Source of the DNA: Natrinema longum
Lineage (GTDB): Archaea; Halobacteriota; Halobacteria; Halobacteriales; Natrialbaceae
Reading direction: 5' to 3'
DNA: 64,000 nt
Assembly (NCBI RefSeq): GCF_017352095.1
Contig: NZ_CP071463.1
Location: 124,001 to 188,000 of the forward strand
A program made the translations under genes and the position numbers. Under the pieces are notes generated by a model. It saw only the letters and a list, made by a program, of their open reading frames with translations, had not been told where the DNA came from and did not search any database. How positions within the stretch are numbered: position 1 is the stretch's first letter; every line of letters begins with the position of its first letter. Positions 1 to 8,463 of the stretch are shown here, piece by piece.

Positions 1-816
1 GGCGACTGGCTCGTCCGCGACGTCGAAGAAACGGATCCGGAGGGCGTCTCGATCTGGTATCTCGGCTGTAACGGCTTCATCCTGAAGGGGACTGGCGGAA
101 CGACGATCTATATCGATCCGTACGTCGGCCTCGGCGACCCGCCGCGAACGGTCCGCATGATCCCCGTCCCGTTCGATCCGGACGATGTCGAGGAAGCCGA
201 CGCCGTCCTCGTGACCCACGAACACACTGACCACGTCCACGGGCCGAGCCAGGCACCGATCCTCGCGAACACCGGCGCAACGCTGTACGCGCCCGACGAC
301 AGCGTCGCGGTCGCCCGCGAGGAGGAGGCGTGGACCGACGAGTGGGCGGTCACCGACGACCAGTTGACCGAAGTCACCGAAGGCGACACGATCGAGGTCG
401 GCGAGTTTACGATCCACGTCGAGCAAGCGTCCGATCCCGACGCGACCCATCCCGTAAGCTACGTCTTCGAACACGAGGCAGGGACGTTCTTCCACGGCGG
501 CGACACGAAGCCGTGCGAGGAGTTCGAGCGAATCGGCGACGAGTACGCGATCGACCTCGCGGCACTCGCCTTCGGAACCGTCGGACAGATCCTCGACAAA
601 CGGACCCGCGAGCCGAAACGGACCCGCTGGTACAACGACGAGAACCAGCTCATCGAGTGCGCCGCTGCCCTCGAGTGTGAACGACTCCTGCCCAGCCACT
701 GGGATATGTGGAAAGGGCTAACCGCCGATCCGACGGCGCTCCATCACCACGCACAGAGTTTCGAGTATCCACAGCGCCTCGAGATCGTCGAGATCGGGGA
801 TCGAACCGACCTGTAA
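1..816 (+). CDS. MBL-fold metal-dependent hydrolase, UlaG-like (5' truncated)
   Basis: The reading frame is open from base 1, so the N-terminus lies outside the window; the ATG at 157 is internal, because conserved sequence (a WYLGCNGF-type strand and a TIYIDPY strand) is encoded before it. The zinc-binding HEHTDH motif is at bases 217-234, followed by a later GGDTKP strand and a C-terminal LPSHWDMW segment. This arrangement matches the metallo-beta-lactamase fold of the UlaG/L-ascorbate-6-phosphate lactonase-like group, cytosolic metal-dependent hydrolases. About 271 residues are visible. The real substrate cannot be read from sequence. It ends 65 nt before the next gene, which has its own AT-rich upstream stretch. 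Confidence 0.85.
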   Translation, partial: GDWLVRDVEETDPEGVSIWYLGCNGFILKGTGGTTIYIDPYVGLGDPPRTVRMIPVPFDPDDVEEADAVLVTHEHTDHVHGPSQAPILANTGATLYAPDDSVAVAREEEAWTDEWAVTDDQLTEVTEGDTIEVGEFTIHVEQASDPDATHPVSYVFEHEAGTFFHGGDTKPCEEFERIGDEYAIDLAALAFGTVGQILDKRTREPKRTRWYNDENQLIECAAALECERLLPSHWDMWKGLTADPTALHHHAQSFEYPQRLEIVEIGDRTDL

Positions 817-881
817 CGCTGACAGTCCCGACAGACGATCCGTCCACACAATTTATAACAGTATGGTAACGTTGATCTCAT

Positions 882-2765
882 ATGAGTAGTACCGCCGACA
901 CGGACGACGTGATCGAGGTCAGTACTGACGGGATAGCCGTCCGAAAGACGTTCGCTGCGGACGATTTTCCCGTCCCTGCGATCCGGTTCGAGATCGAGTC
1001 GGACCGCCCGAATCCAGTAACGTTTCAGCTCTCGGAGGAAATCCCCGAATCGTTCCCGATGGACAAAGTCGGGTTTCATCCGGATTATCACAGCGACGAC
1101 TGGACCGCGTTTCAGGACCATCACGTCGAGTTTACCGCGACGCTCGAACCCGACGAACAACTCGAGACGGTCTATGGCATCCAGATCGACGACGAGAGCC
1201 AGGCCGCCGAGTTCCTCACCGAACCGACGATCGTCGAACGCGACGCCGGCACCGATAGCGAGGGAGAGGCCGACGAAGTCGACGACGGGGTGATCGACAA
1301 TATCGTCTCGGAAGATCGAAACCAGCCCGTCAAAGACATGATTTCCGGAGAGTCGGACTCGGTTCCCGGCCTCGAAGACGAGGCCGAAACCGACGACACC
1401 ACAGTAGAGGAGTCGGGCGGACTCGACCTGGATCTCGGCGATGTCGATACGGATCCCGATCCGGTCGACGACGAGGCAGACGACACGGCAGCGGAGGACG
1501 ACACGCCGGATATCGATCTCGGATTCGACGAAGAGGAGATTCCGGAACCGGACGACGACGAGGAGCCCACGGTCGACCTCGACCTCGGAACCGACACCGA
1601 CGACACCGACGACGAGATCGACCTCGGAACCGACACCGACGACACCGACGACGAGATCGACCTCGGAACCGACACCGACGCCACCGACGACGAGATCGAC
1701 CTCGGAACCGACACCGACGCCACCGACGACACCGAATCCGAACCCGAACCCGAAATCGAGCTCGATCTCGAGGATTCGGCAGCCACACTCGACGAAGACG
1801 AGGAGGAGGAAACCGAGTCTGAGACCGTCGAGACGGTGGATGAACCCGTCGACGACGAGTCAGTGGAGCCGGAACCCGAATCCGAGTCCTCCGAACCGGA
1901 GCCCGAAGCCGAATCCGAGGAGACGATCGAAGCGTCGGCCGATCCGGACTCCGACTCCGTAGCCGACACGACGGAGGAAGAGGGGACACCCGCGACCGAC
2001 GAAGGCGGTGAGCCCGCCACCGATACGGAGACGGTGGCGACCCCCGATCCCGAATTCGAGGGGTCGATCGCATCCCGTCTCGCAACCGAGATTCGCGAGG
2101 GGACGATCGACGACAACGATCTCGAGGCGATTCGGTCCGAGCTCGATCTCGAACCCGCGGGCCCCGATATCGCGAAAGTCGAACACCTTCAATCCCGCGT
2201 CGAGGAGGTCGCGGCCTACACCGACGCACTCGAGACATTCCTCGAGGAGAACGGCACCGGCGCTCAGCTCATCGAGGAGGTCCAGGCCGAAATGGACGCG
2301 CTCGAAGCGGACCTCGAGTCGATCGACGACCGGCTCGAGGGAACGGAATCGAACGTCGACGAACTCGAAGCCGACGTCACTGATCTGACCGACTGGAACA
2401 GCACTCTCGAAGCGGACCTGAACACGGTCGACGACGATATCGACGAACTCGAAGCAGATCTCGAGACGGTTGCGGACGATCTCTCGGAGACCGAAGCGGA
2501 CGTCCAATCCGTCGAGGAAGACGTCGACTCCGTCGAAGAAGACGTCCAATCCATCGAGGAAGACGTCGACTCCGTCGAAGAGGATGTCCAATCCATCGAG
2601 GAAGACGTCGACTCCGTCGAAGAGGATGTCCAATCCATCGAGGAAGACGTCGAATCAGTCGAGGAGGACATCGAATCCGTCGAAGCGGAGCTCGAGGACG
2701 TGCACGCGGACGTAACGGACATCCAGGAGTGGCGCGACCAGCTCGGTTCGATGTTCTCGGACTGA
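882..2765 (+). CDS. Very acidic coiled-coil protein with two internal tandem repeats
   Basis: The 627-residue protein has three parts. Residues 1-110 look like a small folded beta-rich domain. Residues 115-400 are a low-complexity acidic region full of D, E, T and S, including a 13-residue repeat (DLGTDTDDTDDEI) from about residue 234. Residues 420-627 are predicted continuous coiled coil, including a 14-residue repeat (DVQSIEEDVDSVEE) from about residue 540. There is no signal peptide or membrane segment, so it is probably cytoplasmic. I know no function; a structural or scaffold role, perhaps oligomeric through the coiled coil, is inference. The ATG follows a TATA-like stretch near 850-860, which supports this start. 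Confidence 0.85.
   Translation: MSSTADTDDVIEVSTDGIAVRKTFAADDFPVPAIRFEIESDRPNPVTFQLSEEIPESFPMDKVGFHPDYHSDDWTAFQDHHVEFTATLEPDEQLETVYGIQIDDESQAAEFLTEPTIVERDAGTDSEGEADEVDDGVIDNIVSEDRNQPVKDMISGESDSVPGLEDEAETDDTTVEESGGLDLDLGDVDTDPDPVDDEADDTAAEDDTPDIDLGFDEEEIPEPDDDEEPTVDLDLGTDTDDTDDEIDLGTDTDDTDDEIDLGTDTDATDDEIDLGTDTDATDDTESEPEPEIELDLEDSAATLDEDEEEETESETVETVDEPVDDESVEPEPESESSEPEPEAESEETIEASADPDSDSVADTTEEEGTPATDEGGEPATDTETVATPDPEFEGSIASRLATEIREGTIDDNDLEAIRSELDLEPAGPDIAKVEHLQSRVEEVAAYTDALETFLEENGTGAQLIEEVQAEMDALEADLESIDDRLEGTESNVDELEADVTDLTDWNSTLEADLNTVDDDIDELEADLETVADDLSETEADVQSVEEDVDSVEEDVQSIEEDVDSVEEDVQSIEEDVDSVEEDVQSIEEDVESVEEDIESVEAELEDVHADVTDIQEWRDQLGSMFSD
1581..1730 (+). repeat. 39-bp in-frame tandem repeat (3.8 copies)
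   Basis: Copies start at 1581, 1620, 1659 and 1698, each beginning gacctcggaaccgacaccga. The first two are identical at DNA level; the third and fourth share a GAC-to-GCC change. Each unit encodes 13 acidic residues of the coiled-coil protein. Near-perfect identity at synonymous sites suggests recent expansion. Confidence 0.95.
2499..2666 (+). repeat. 42-bp in-frame tandem repeat (4 copies)
   Basis: Copies start at 2499, 2541, 2583 and 2625, each beginning gaygtccaatc. Each unit encodes 14 residues (two heptads) of the coiled coil, so copy-number change keeps the heptad register. Copies differ by only a few bases. Confidence 0.95.
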
Positions 2766-2843
2766 TCGGGACCGCCACCACCGTCGACGGAGGGGAGTCC
2801 GGAAACACAACTCGTTTATCCGTCGCCAGTCGAGAATCGGTCG

Positions 2844-3770
2844 ATGGGCGAGACGATACCGATCGCTGTTCCACGTAAGGGGCGACCGCTCGAGTCCGTA
2901 CTCGATCGGATCGCGGACCGCCTCGATGTCCCCGAACTCGCGGACGACATTACGTCGACGCTTCGTCACGAGAAGGCACTCACGAAGGGGAATATCGACG
3001 CCGACGGGAACGACGTGTATCATCGTCTCGCCGCCTACAGTACCGTCGACGATCCGACCGAACCGGAATACACGCTGCTTCGGGACGACCGCGCCGGGAA
3101 ACCGCGCCGGATCGTCTTCGATAGCGTTACGATCCCGCTGACGGACCTCGAGGGTGCGCCCGACGGGGTGGCGATCCAGCTCGTGGGTCGCGAGGAGCCG
3201 TTCCGATCCCTTCGGACTCACGAATTCGCGCTCGGGTTCGACAGCGCCGATCTGGTGCTCGAGGAGGTGGTCGAACTCCGACCGGAGCCACTCGATCGGA
3301 TCGCCGACGTCAACGCCCGGATCAACCCCTCCGATACCGACGTGCAGGTCGTCACTGGTCTCGGAGACACGGTCTATCATACGCTGTTGGCGACGCCCGC
3401 AGTCGCACCGTCGGCGGAATCGATCGACCGGAACTTCCTCGAGAGTTACGAAGGGCCGCTGTGTATCGAGCCGCGATACGAGCGGCTCGTTCAGGCGGTG
3501 TTGGGAACGCGGGCACTCGATGGAATCGACTTTCGCTACCCCGAGGAGGGCCGTGAAGAGGAGGCCGCCATCGCCGATGCGGGGCTCGGCGTCTACCTGA
3601 CCGTCACCGGCTCGACGGCCCGCGAACACGGCTTGCTCCTCGGTGAACAGCTGTTCCCGAGCGAGACGGTGTTGCTCGAGAATACGGCTGAGACGACCGA
3701 AACGACCGGCTTCGTTCGCTCGCTGTTGAACGGGACCGACCTCGAGACGGAACTCGCGGTCGGACGATAG
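2844..3770 (+). CDS. HisG-fold protein (ATP phosphoribosyltransferase-like paralogue)
   Basis: The 308-residue protein starts with an IAVPRKGRPLE strand-turn similar to the IAVPNKGRL start of HisG. Near residues 254-264 it has VTGSTAREHGL, resembling the HisG PRPP-binding loop (TGSTLRANGL), followed by an SETVLLENT strand as in HisG. These features suggest the two-lobed HisG/type-2 binding-protein fold. The middle is divergent and carries a long insertion, so ATP phosphoribosyltransferase activity is not established and a separate role is likely. It lies 78 bp after the coiled-coil gene in the same direction; no other histidine gene is adjacent (HisD is 57 kb away). The fold assignment is my inference from two motifs. 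Confidence 0.6.
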   Translation: MGETIPIAVPRKGRPLESVLDRIADRLDVPELADDITSTLRHEKALTKGNIDADGNDVYHRLAAYSTVDDPTEPEYTLLRDDRAGKPRRIVFDSVTIPLTDLEGAPDGVAIQLVGREEPFRSLRTHEFALGFDSADLVLEEVVELRPEPLDRIADVNARINPSDTDVQVVTGLGDTVYHTLLATPAVAPSAESIDRNFLESYEGPLCIEPRYERLVQAVLGTRALDGIDFRYPEEGREEEAAIADAGLGVYLTVTGSTAREHGLLLGEQLFPSETVLLENTAETTETTGFVRSLLNGTDLETELAVGR

Positions 3771-3795
3771 CGATCGGGACCAAACCGTCGCCACA

Positions 3796-3804
3796 ACTAT
3801 TATC
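3796..3804 (+). promoter_or_regulatory. TATA-like box for the small ORF / MaoC unit
   Basis: The sequence actattatc lies 24-32 nt before the ATG at 3828. That is the spacing expected for a leaderless haloarchaeal transcript starting at that ATG rather than at the maoC start. Confidence 0.4.
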
Positions 3805-3827
3805 GGAGCCAGCATCGCGTCTAGGGT

Positions 3828-3962
3828 ATGTTCGATCGGACACCGACTGTCGCGAATCGGGTAGACGGCGAAAATCGACGACTGAACGGAGCAACTCGAG
3901 CCGGAATCGAACGCACCGCCGCCCGGAGTTCGATGTGGGTCACTGGGGGGACCAGCCGATGA
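3828..3962 (+). CDS. Small basic ORF (44 aa) coupled to maoC
   Basis: An ATG at 3828, about 25 nt after a TATA-like box, opens a 44-residue frame starting MFDRTPTVANRVDGENRRLN. Its stop codon overlaps the maoC start in the sequence atga at 3959-3962, typical of translational coupling. The peptide is Arg-rich, unusual for a haloarchaeal protein, and I do not recognise it. It may be a real small protein or a leader that controls the hydratase. Promoter position and overlap are seen in the sequence; function is unknown. Confidence 0.45.
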   Translation: MFDRTPTVANRVDGENRRLNGATRAGIERTAARSSMWVTGGTSR

Positions 3963-4426
3963 GTTCGACGAGCGATGCCGACGCCGAGAGCTTCTTCGAG
4001 CAGACTGCGGGCGGCGATCGAATGGTCACTCAGGGCCGAACGATCACCGAGGCCGACGTAACGAACTTCGCCGGTGTCTCGGGGGATTTCAATCACCTTC
4101 ACACCGACGGTGCCCGCATGGCCGACTCGTCGTTCGGGGAGCGGATCGCTCACGGCATGCTCGTCCTCTCGGCCGCGACGGGCCTGATCTGGCAGACCCG
4201 CAGCACGCTCGAGCGCGAATCGGTCGTCGCCTTCTACGGCATGGACGACCTCCGCTTTACCGCGCCGACCTTCATCGGCGACACGATTCGAGTCGAGCGG
4301 GAGGTCCTCGAGACGGAGCGGACGCCCGATGCACCGGGCACTGGCACGGTTCGCTACCAGGTCGACGTGATCAAAGACGACGAGACGACGGTGCTTTCCT
4401 GTGAGATGACGTCGCTCGTCGATTAG
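3959..4426 (+). CDS. MaoC-family hotdog dehydratase ((R)-enoyl-CoA hydratase type)
   Basis: The 155-residue protein has the hydratase-2 signature: a GDFNHLHTD strand-turn followed by FGERIAHGM, giving the catalytic Asp and His of (R)-specific enoyl-CoA hydratases (PhaJ/MaoC). The family hydrates enoyl-CoA to (R)-3-hydroxyacyl-CoA, supplying polyhydroxyalkanoate precursors or serving acyl-CoA breakdown. The start at 3959 is preferred over an upstream in-frame ATG at 3935 because a six-G run (3945-3950) lies 8 nt before it and it overlaps the stop of the preceding small ORF. No PHA synthase gene is visible nearby, so the pathway is open. Confidence 0.85.
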   Translation: MSSTSDADAESFFEQTAGGDRMVTQGRTITEADVTNFAGVSGDFNHLHTDGARMADSSFGERIAHGMLVLSAATGLIWQTRSTLERESVVAFYGMDDLRFTAPTFIGDTIRVEREVLETERTPDAPGTGTVRYQVDVIKDDETTVLSCEMTSLVD

Positions 4427-4636
4427 TGCGACCGTCGTCGGCTGATTGAAATGCTCGCTGGATAGACGACATTGCTATAGCGATATATGGTTTACAAGGC
4501 AGATCTGAGACAGTATCGGTGAGTACATTCGTAGTAAACCAATCACCCACACACGGATAGACCCGGACAGGTCGGGCAAATCACCGGTGCGAAGCCGCCG
4601 ATACCGCAGTCGTCGATCGTGTCGTTTCGCCTGCGA

Positions 4637-5680
4637 TCAAGTCACGGAATAGATACACTCGAGATAGGTCTCCCGGACGCGGTCGCCCCAGTTGTGGGTG
4701 TACGTATCGATGACGTCGCCGGCGACATCGCCTCGGAGGTACTGGACGATCCCTCGATCACCGGTTCGGTCCCGAAGATGGGTCGTGAAGAAGTGCCGGA
4801 AGTAGTGGGGCGTGACGTTCTCCTGGGTGCCACCGCCGGTCCGGTACCAGCCGCGCTCTCGAGCGTGTTTCTCGACGATATAGCGCACGTCCGAGGGCGT
4901 GAGCCGCTGGCCCCACGAATCGCGGGTGTCGAGAAAGAGCGGTCGTGCCCCCGAGACCGTATCCGGCCGGATGGCCAGCCACTCGAGGAGCACACGCCGC
5001 AGTTCGGCATCGATCGGAACCACCGTCTCCCGCTTTCGCTTGTTCGAGGCTGCCCGCTCTTCGCCGTTGACGATCGTGCCACGAGCGGGCTTCGACGAAA
5101 CGAACAGCGACGACGGCCGGCGCTCGAGACCGACGCGGGCCGTCCATTCGAGGTCGAGCTCCGGTGTCTCGAGGTGAAGATCCTGCAGATCGAGGTTGCA
5201 GAGTTCGCCGACACGCATCCCGGTTTTCAGCAGCGTAACGACGACGGCCCGCTCGAGGGGATGTGCGATGGAGTCGACGAACGATCGCATTTCCTCGACC
5301 GAGATGTCCCGTCGCGTCGGGTTCGTCTCGATCGATTCGGACATCTCCTCCATGACGAGGGCCATCGGATTGTCGTCGAAGACGCCGACACGAGTCATGT
5401 AGTCGTAGAATCGGTTGAGATACGAGGCGTAGGTCGCGATCGTGCTGGATTCGAACGCCCCGCGCAGCGAGTGAATCCAGGCCATACACTCCCGCCGTTG
5501 GGCCGCGCCGACCGCCGCCACGTCGAAGCGCTCGTCGAGGAACGCCTCGAACTGCCGGAGGACGCGTTCGTAGGCCTCGAGCGTCCGTTCGCTCTTCCCG
5601 TGATAGCGCTGGTCGTCGAGGAAGTATTCGATTGGATCCGTCACGTCCGAGGGCGCGTCGGCTCCGGGCTCAGTCGCCAT
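4637..5680 (-). CDS. Tyrosine recombinase (XerC/D-like integrase)
   Basis: The 347-residue protein has an N-terminal SAM-like core-binding domain (residues 15-105) and a catalytic domain. Visible catalytic residues are Arg156 (TGMRVGEL), a Lys near 215-220, His292-x-x-Arg295 (HYFRHFF) and Tyr327 (DTYTHN). The usual LGH motif is changed to LRGD. The start at 5680 (MATEPG) is chosen because the ORF upstream of it overlaps the preceding gene; the two overlap by only 11 bp from here, implying co-translation. It may be a housekeeping haloarchaeal recombinase or a remnant integrase; no phage or conjugation genes flank it. Confidence 0.9.
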   Translation of the reverse strand: MATEPGADAPSDVTDPIEYFLDDQRYHGKSERTLEAYERVLRQFEAFLDERFDVAAVGAAQRRECMAWIHSLRGAFESSTIATYASYLNRFYDYMTRVGVFDDNPMALVMEEMSESIETNPTRRDISVEEMRSFVDSIAHPLERAVVVTLLKTGMRVGELCNLDLQDLHLETPELDLEWTARVGLERRPSSLFVSSKPARGTIVNGEERAASNKRKRETVVPIDAELRRVLLEWLAIRPDTVSGARPLFLDTRDSWGQRLTPSDVRYIVEKHARERGWYRTGGGTQENVTPHYFRHFFTTHLRDRTGDRGIVQYLRGDVAGDVIDTYTHNWGDRVRETYLECIYSVT

Positions 5681-6065
5681 CGCCACCACCGTCGACGGTC
5701 GTGTAGCCGCCGTGGCGACCGCTGTATCGAATTCGGTTGTTCGATTGTAACTCCTCGAGGGTCTCGTCCAACCGCGACTCGATGTCGTCGGCAACCGCCT
5801 CGAGGAGTTCCTCCCACGAGTACGTGTCAGCGGCGAGTAACTCGAGGACCTGTGTCTCGAGGCCGTTACCCCCAGGGTCTGGGTCGTGAGAATCGGGTTT
5901 CGCCGAGTCGGATTCGAACCCCTGACGCCCCGCCTGAACCATCGTTCGGACGAACTCGCTCTGGCTCATGTCGAGTTCCTCGGCGTGGGATTCCCACTCC
6001 GCTTTCTGGTAGGCCGGAACGTAGGTTTTGACAGCCGTTCTAGACGTGTCCGCCGAATCGCTCAT
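5670..6065 (-). CDS. Ribbon-helix-helix-type protein (DUF5805-like) upstream of recombinase
   Basis: The 131-residue protein begins with a likely ribbon-helix-helix segment: TAVKTYVPAYQ strand, then two helices ending SEFVRTMVQAG (residues 9-48). A linker and a C-terminal helical segment (residues 70-115, ending in a winged-like NRIRYSGRHGGY strand) follow. I believe it belongs to the haloarchaeal DUF5805 group, from memory. It overlaps the recombinase start by 11 bp and probably forms one operon with it, as DNA-binding partner or regulator. The ATG at 6065 is chosen over 6104 because the protein alignment starts there. Confidence 0.75.
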   Translation of the reverse strand: MSDSADTSRTAVKTYVPAYQKAEWESHAEELDMSQSEFVRTMVQAGRQGFESDSAKPDSHDPDPGGNGLETQVLELLAADTYSWEELLEAVADDIESRLDETLEELQSNNRIRYSGRHGGYTTVDGGGDGD

Positions 6066-7391
6066 ACGACACTCATCAAACGCGGTGATATTCAATCTAC
6101 CCATTGTTTGATCTAAGTGAGTTTATGTCGATTCACACCACTCCTAACGGGTGATGAATAGTCCTGAGATTAGAGATAAACATCTCTTACAGGCCTATAG
6201 AACCGGATATCATTCATCAAAATCTGGGTCTACGGTTTAGGATCTATCTACAAGGGGGAGCAGTGATCGATACGAGAGCCCTCCTCGCCTCACCGACGAG
6301 GATCGAACAGGGCGACCGACTGCTCGCCCGACAACCGTCGCGTTCGATAGAAACAGTACGTCGCCGCGCGGCCAAGTGCTCTGCAGAGTTGGTCGGGAAC
6401 TACCGTCTGAGGAGGGTCGGTCGCGTGCGTCGGAGGTCCCGTCGGTCGCTCGAGAACTGGCGACCGTCTGTCTCCGATCCTGATTCCAGCTGATCAATCT
6501 CTCCCCAGTTGTCCGACCGAGCGCACTCTCCTGGTAGCGCGCCCATCATCCACTGGATCGGCGTCCGACCAGCTGTCGGTGCGGATTCGACCGATATCCG
6601 CGGTGGTGCCAGCGTGTCTCCCGCGGATGAGCGAGCACCCTGCTGGTGAGACTCGGCTGCAGTGAGTCGTCGTTCTGCCGTTCCTGTCACGAGTGCTGTC
6701 GACGAACCGTTGCCCAGCGATCGTGTTCCCCGATAGGTGACGGTTGCCGGAGCTCCATCGGGATCTGGACTCCGCTGTACGGTCGTAGACACGCTCATCG
6801 GTTGCGTTGCGACAGTAGCGACGGTCAGTTCGTGTGTCGATCTCGAGTGTCATCGACTCGTTCGTGTGACTCAGCATCGATCGCTTGGAAAGCGGTCGCC
6901 AGCAGTACGCCGCGGTCCGTGTACTCGTCGTGATCTCCGTCTCCGATTCTGAACGTCTCGAGACGACCTGACGACTGCGTCTCACGGTCTAATTGGGTAC
7001 CCATCGAATAGCATCACGCAAATCGCCCCACAGGCAGATACGGCAGGAATCGTCTCAGAGCGCTACTGGGCGGTTTTTACCGAGTCCGGGAAAAGACGTG
7101 GCACACACGTTTGCCTCTGATTCGGACAGTCTCTGACGTTCCATGCAGTATCGTCTCCAGGAGCCGTACGTTCGGTGTATCGGTACTTCCACTACTCAGA
7201 GAACCGTTGAAACGTTGTCCGGCCCACCACACATAAATCGTATATTGCTATACAAAGTGTCGGGGATCGATACCGGATCGCGTTGACGGAACGTCACAGA
7301 GTCGAGATCAGCAGCCCTATCGAGTTCGCCCCCCGTGCCGAGCGTCTCCGTCTGCGGTAGTTATTCCACGCTCGTGTTCGTCTATTCGGGT
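6066..7391. other. Gene-poor, lower-GC stretch
   Basis: No convincing gene is visible. Several ORFs of 60-163 codons exist on both strands, but their third codon positions are not GC-biased and their products are Arg/Ser-rich with few acidic residues, unlike haloarchaeal proteins. The first 150 bp (6105-6250) are clearly AT-rich and probably hold the promoter of the recombinase operon. The rest may be a decayed gene or mobile-element remnant; I could not identify a parent. A TATA-like stretch near 7233-7255 could belong to the SDR gene or an unannotated transcript. Confidence 0.5.
6172..6187. repeat. Short inverted repeat (6-bp arms, 4-nt loop)
   Basis: agagat-aaac-atctct lies about 110 bp upstream of the RHH gene start, within an AT-rich stretch. 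It could be an operator or a weak terminator hairpin; function not shown. Confidence 0.4.
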
Positions 7392-8267
7392 ATGGCCGAT
7401 ATGACCGTCGAAGAGGCGATGGCGAAGTACGGGCCGTCAGAACTCACGCGGGACGATCTCCTGGTCCTCGAGGACCCACACTACACCGCCGAGAACGTCG
7501 CGATCGTGACGGGTGCCGGCTCCGGTATCGGACGGGCGACCGCGCTGGCGTTCGTGGCGAACGGGTTGACTGTCATCGCGACGGACCGCGACGAAGACGG
7601 GCTCGCCGAGACACGGAGCCGGGCCGCGGAACTGTCGCTCCCGGGAGAACTCGTCACGGTCGTCGGCGACCTGACCGACGACGCGGCCCTCGAGCGGATC
7701 GTCGACGAAGCAGCGGCGCAGGGCAACGTTCGGTATCTGGCGAACATCGCCGGGATCCAGACCATCGCCCCCATCGAATCGTTTCCCATCGAGAAGTACG
7801 ACCTGATGCACGACGTCATGCAGCGCGCCCCGCTGGTGTTGACGAAACACTGCTTGCCACACTTCCGGGACAACGAGGACGGCAAGGGTGTCGTCGGGAA
7901 CATGTGCTCGGTCCACGGCCACATCGTGACGCAGGACAAGGTGGCGTACAACACGACGAAGTTCGGGCTTCGTGGGCTCACGCAGTCGATCGCTGCCGAG
8001 GGAGAGGGGAAGGCGCGAGCGTTTACCGTCAGTACTGCCTACGTGAAGACGGCGCTCGTCGCGAAACAGCTGCCCGAGACGGCGGATCAGCGCGAGATGA
8101 CCGTCGACGAGGTCGTCGAGAACGTGATGCTCGAGGACACTCGGGTCAAGGAACTGATGGAACCCTACGAGGTCGCGAACCTGTTCGTGATGGGCTGTTC
8201 GACTCACAGCAAGCACCTCAACGGCGGCGACATGACCCACGAGGGCGGGATGAGCCTGACCTACTGA
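7392..8267 (+). CDS. Short-chain dehydrogenase/reductase (3-hydroxybutyrate dehydrogenase-like)
   Basis: The 291-residue protein has the classical SDR nucleotide-binding motif GAGSGIG (residues 41-47), a following TDRDEDGL segment, an NIAG strand, a catalytic serine in MCSVHG, and the YNTTK catalytic motif. The pattern and length suit a D-3-hydroxybutyrate dehydrogenase or related NAD-dependent alcohol dehydrogenase. It carries an extra 35-residue N-terminal segment before the Rossmann fold. The start at 7392 (MADMTVEE) is preferred over the upstream in-frame ATG at 7335, whose extension is not conserved-looking. It stands alone after the gene-poor region. Substrate is not determined. Confidence 0.85.
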   Translation: MADMTVEEAMAKYGPSELTRDDLLVLEDPHYTAENVAIVTGAGSGIGRATALAFVANGLTVIATDRDEDGLAETRSRAAELSLPGELVTVVGDLTDDAALERIVDEAAAQGNVRYLANIAGIQTIAPIESFPIEKYDLMHDVMQRAPLVLTKHCLPHFRDNEDGKGVVGNMCSVHGHIVTQDKVAYNTTKFGLRGLTQSIAAEGEGKARAFTVSTAYVKTALVAKQLPETADQREMTVDEVVENVMLEDTRVKELMEPYEVANLFVMGCSTHSKHLNGGDMTHEGGMSLTY

Positions 8268-8463
8268 GCCCTCGACTCGGGTCGTCGCCGTACATCGGCG
8301 GCCCGTCCAGCAGAACGGATCCGGCTCGCTCCCGGTCGTTCCGAAACAGCGTGGGCGATACACGCCGGCGGGCGGTCGAGTGTCGGAACCCACGTTCCGT
8401 GGCCGTTTTTGAGTCGGGCGCACGCGACGTCTCCTCGAGCAAACAGTCACTCGCTTCGGTCCC

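Noticed and set aside
1172-2238. Long antisense ORFs opposite the acidic coiled-coil gene
   Set aside because: They are shadows of the repetitive acidic coding sequence: Ser- or Arg-rich low-complexity products without recognisable domains.
4619-6031. 470-codon plus-strand ORF opposite the recombinase
   Set aside because: It is antisense to the recombinase and RHH genes, which have clear catalytic motifs and overlap properly; the antisense product is Arg-rich with no domain.
6400-6985. Minus-strand ORFs of 132 and 163 codons in the gene-poor stretch
   Set aside because: Third codon positions are not GC-biased (many A and T), products are Arg/Ser-rich, and no motif was recognised.
7144-7287. 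47-codon plus-strand ORF
   Set aside because: No promoter spacing, no GC3 bias and no recognisable feature; likely chance.
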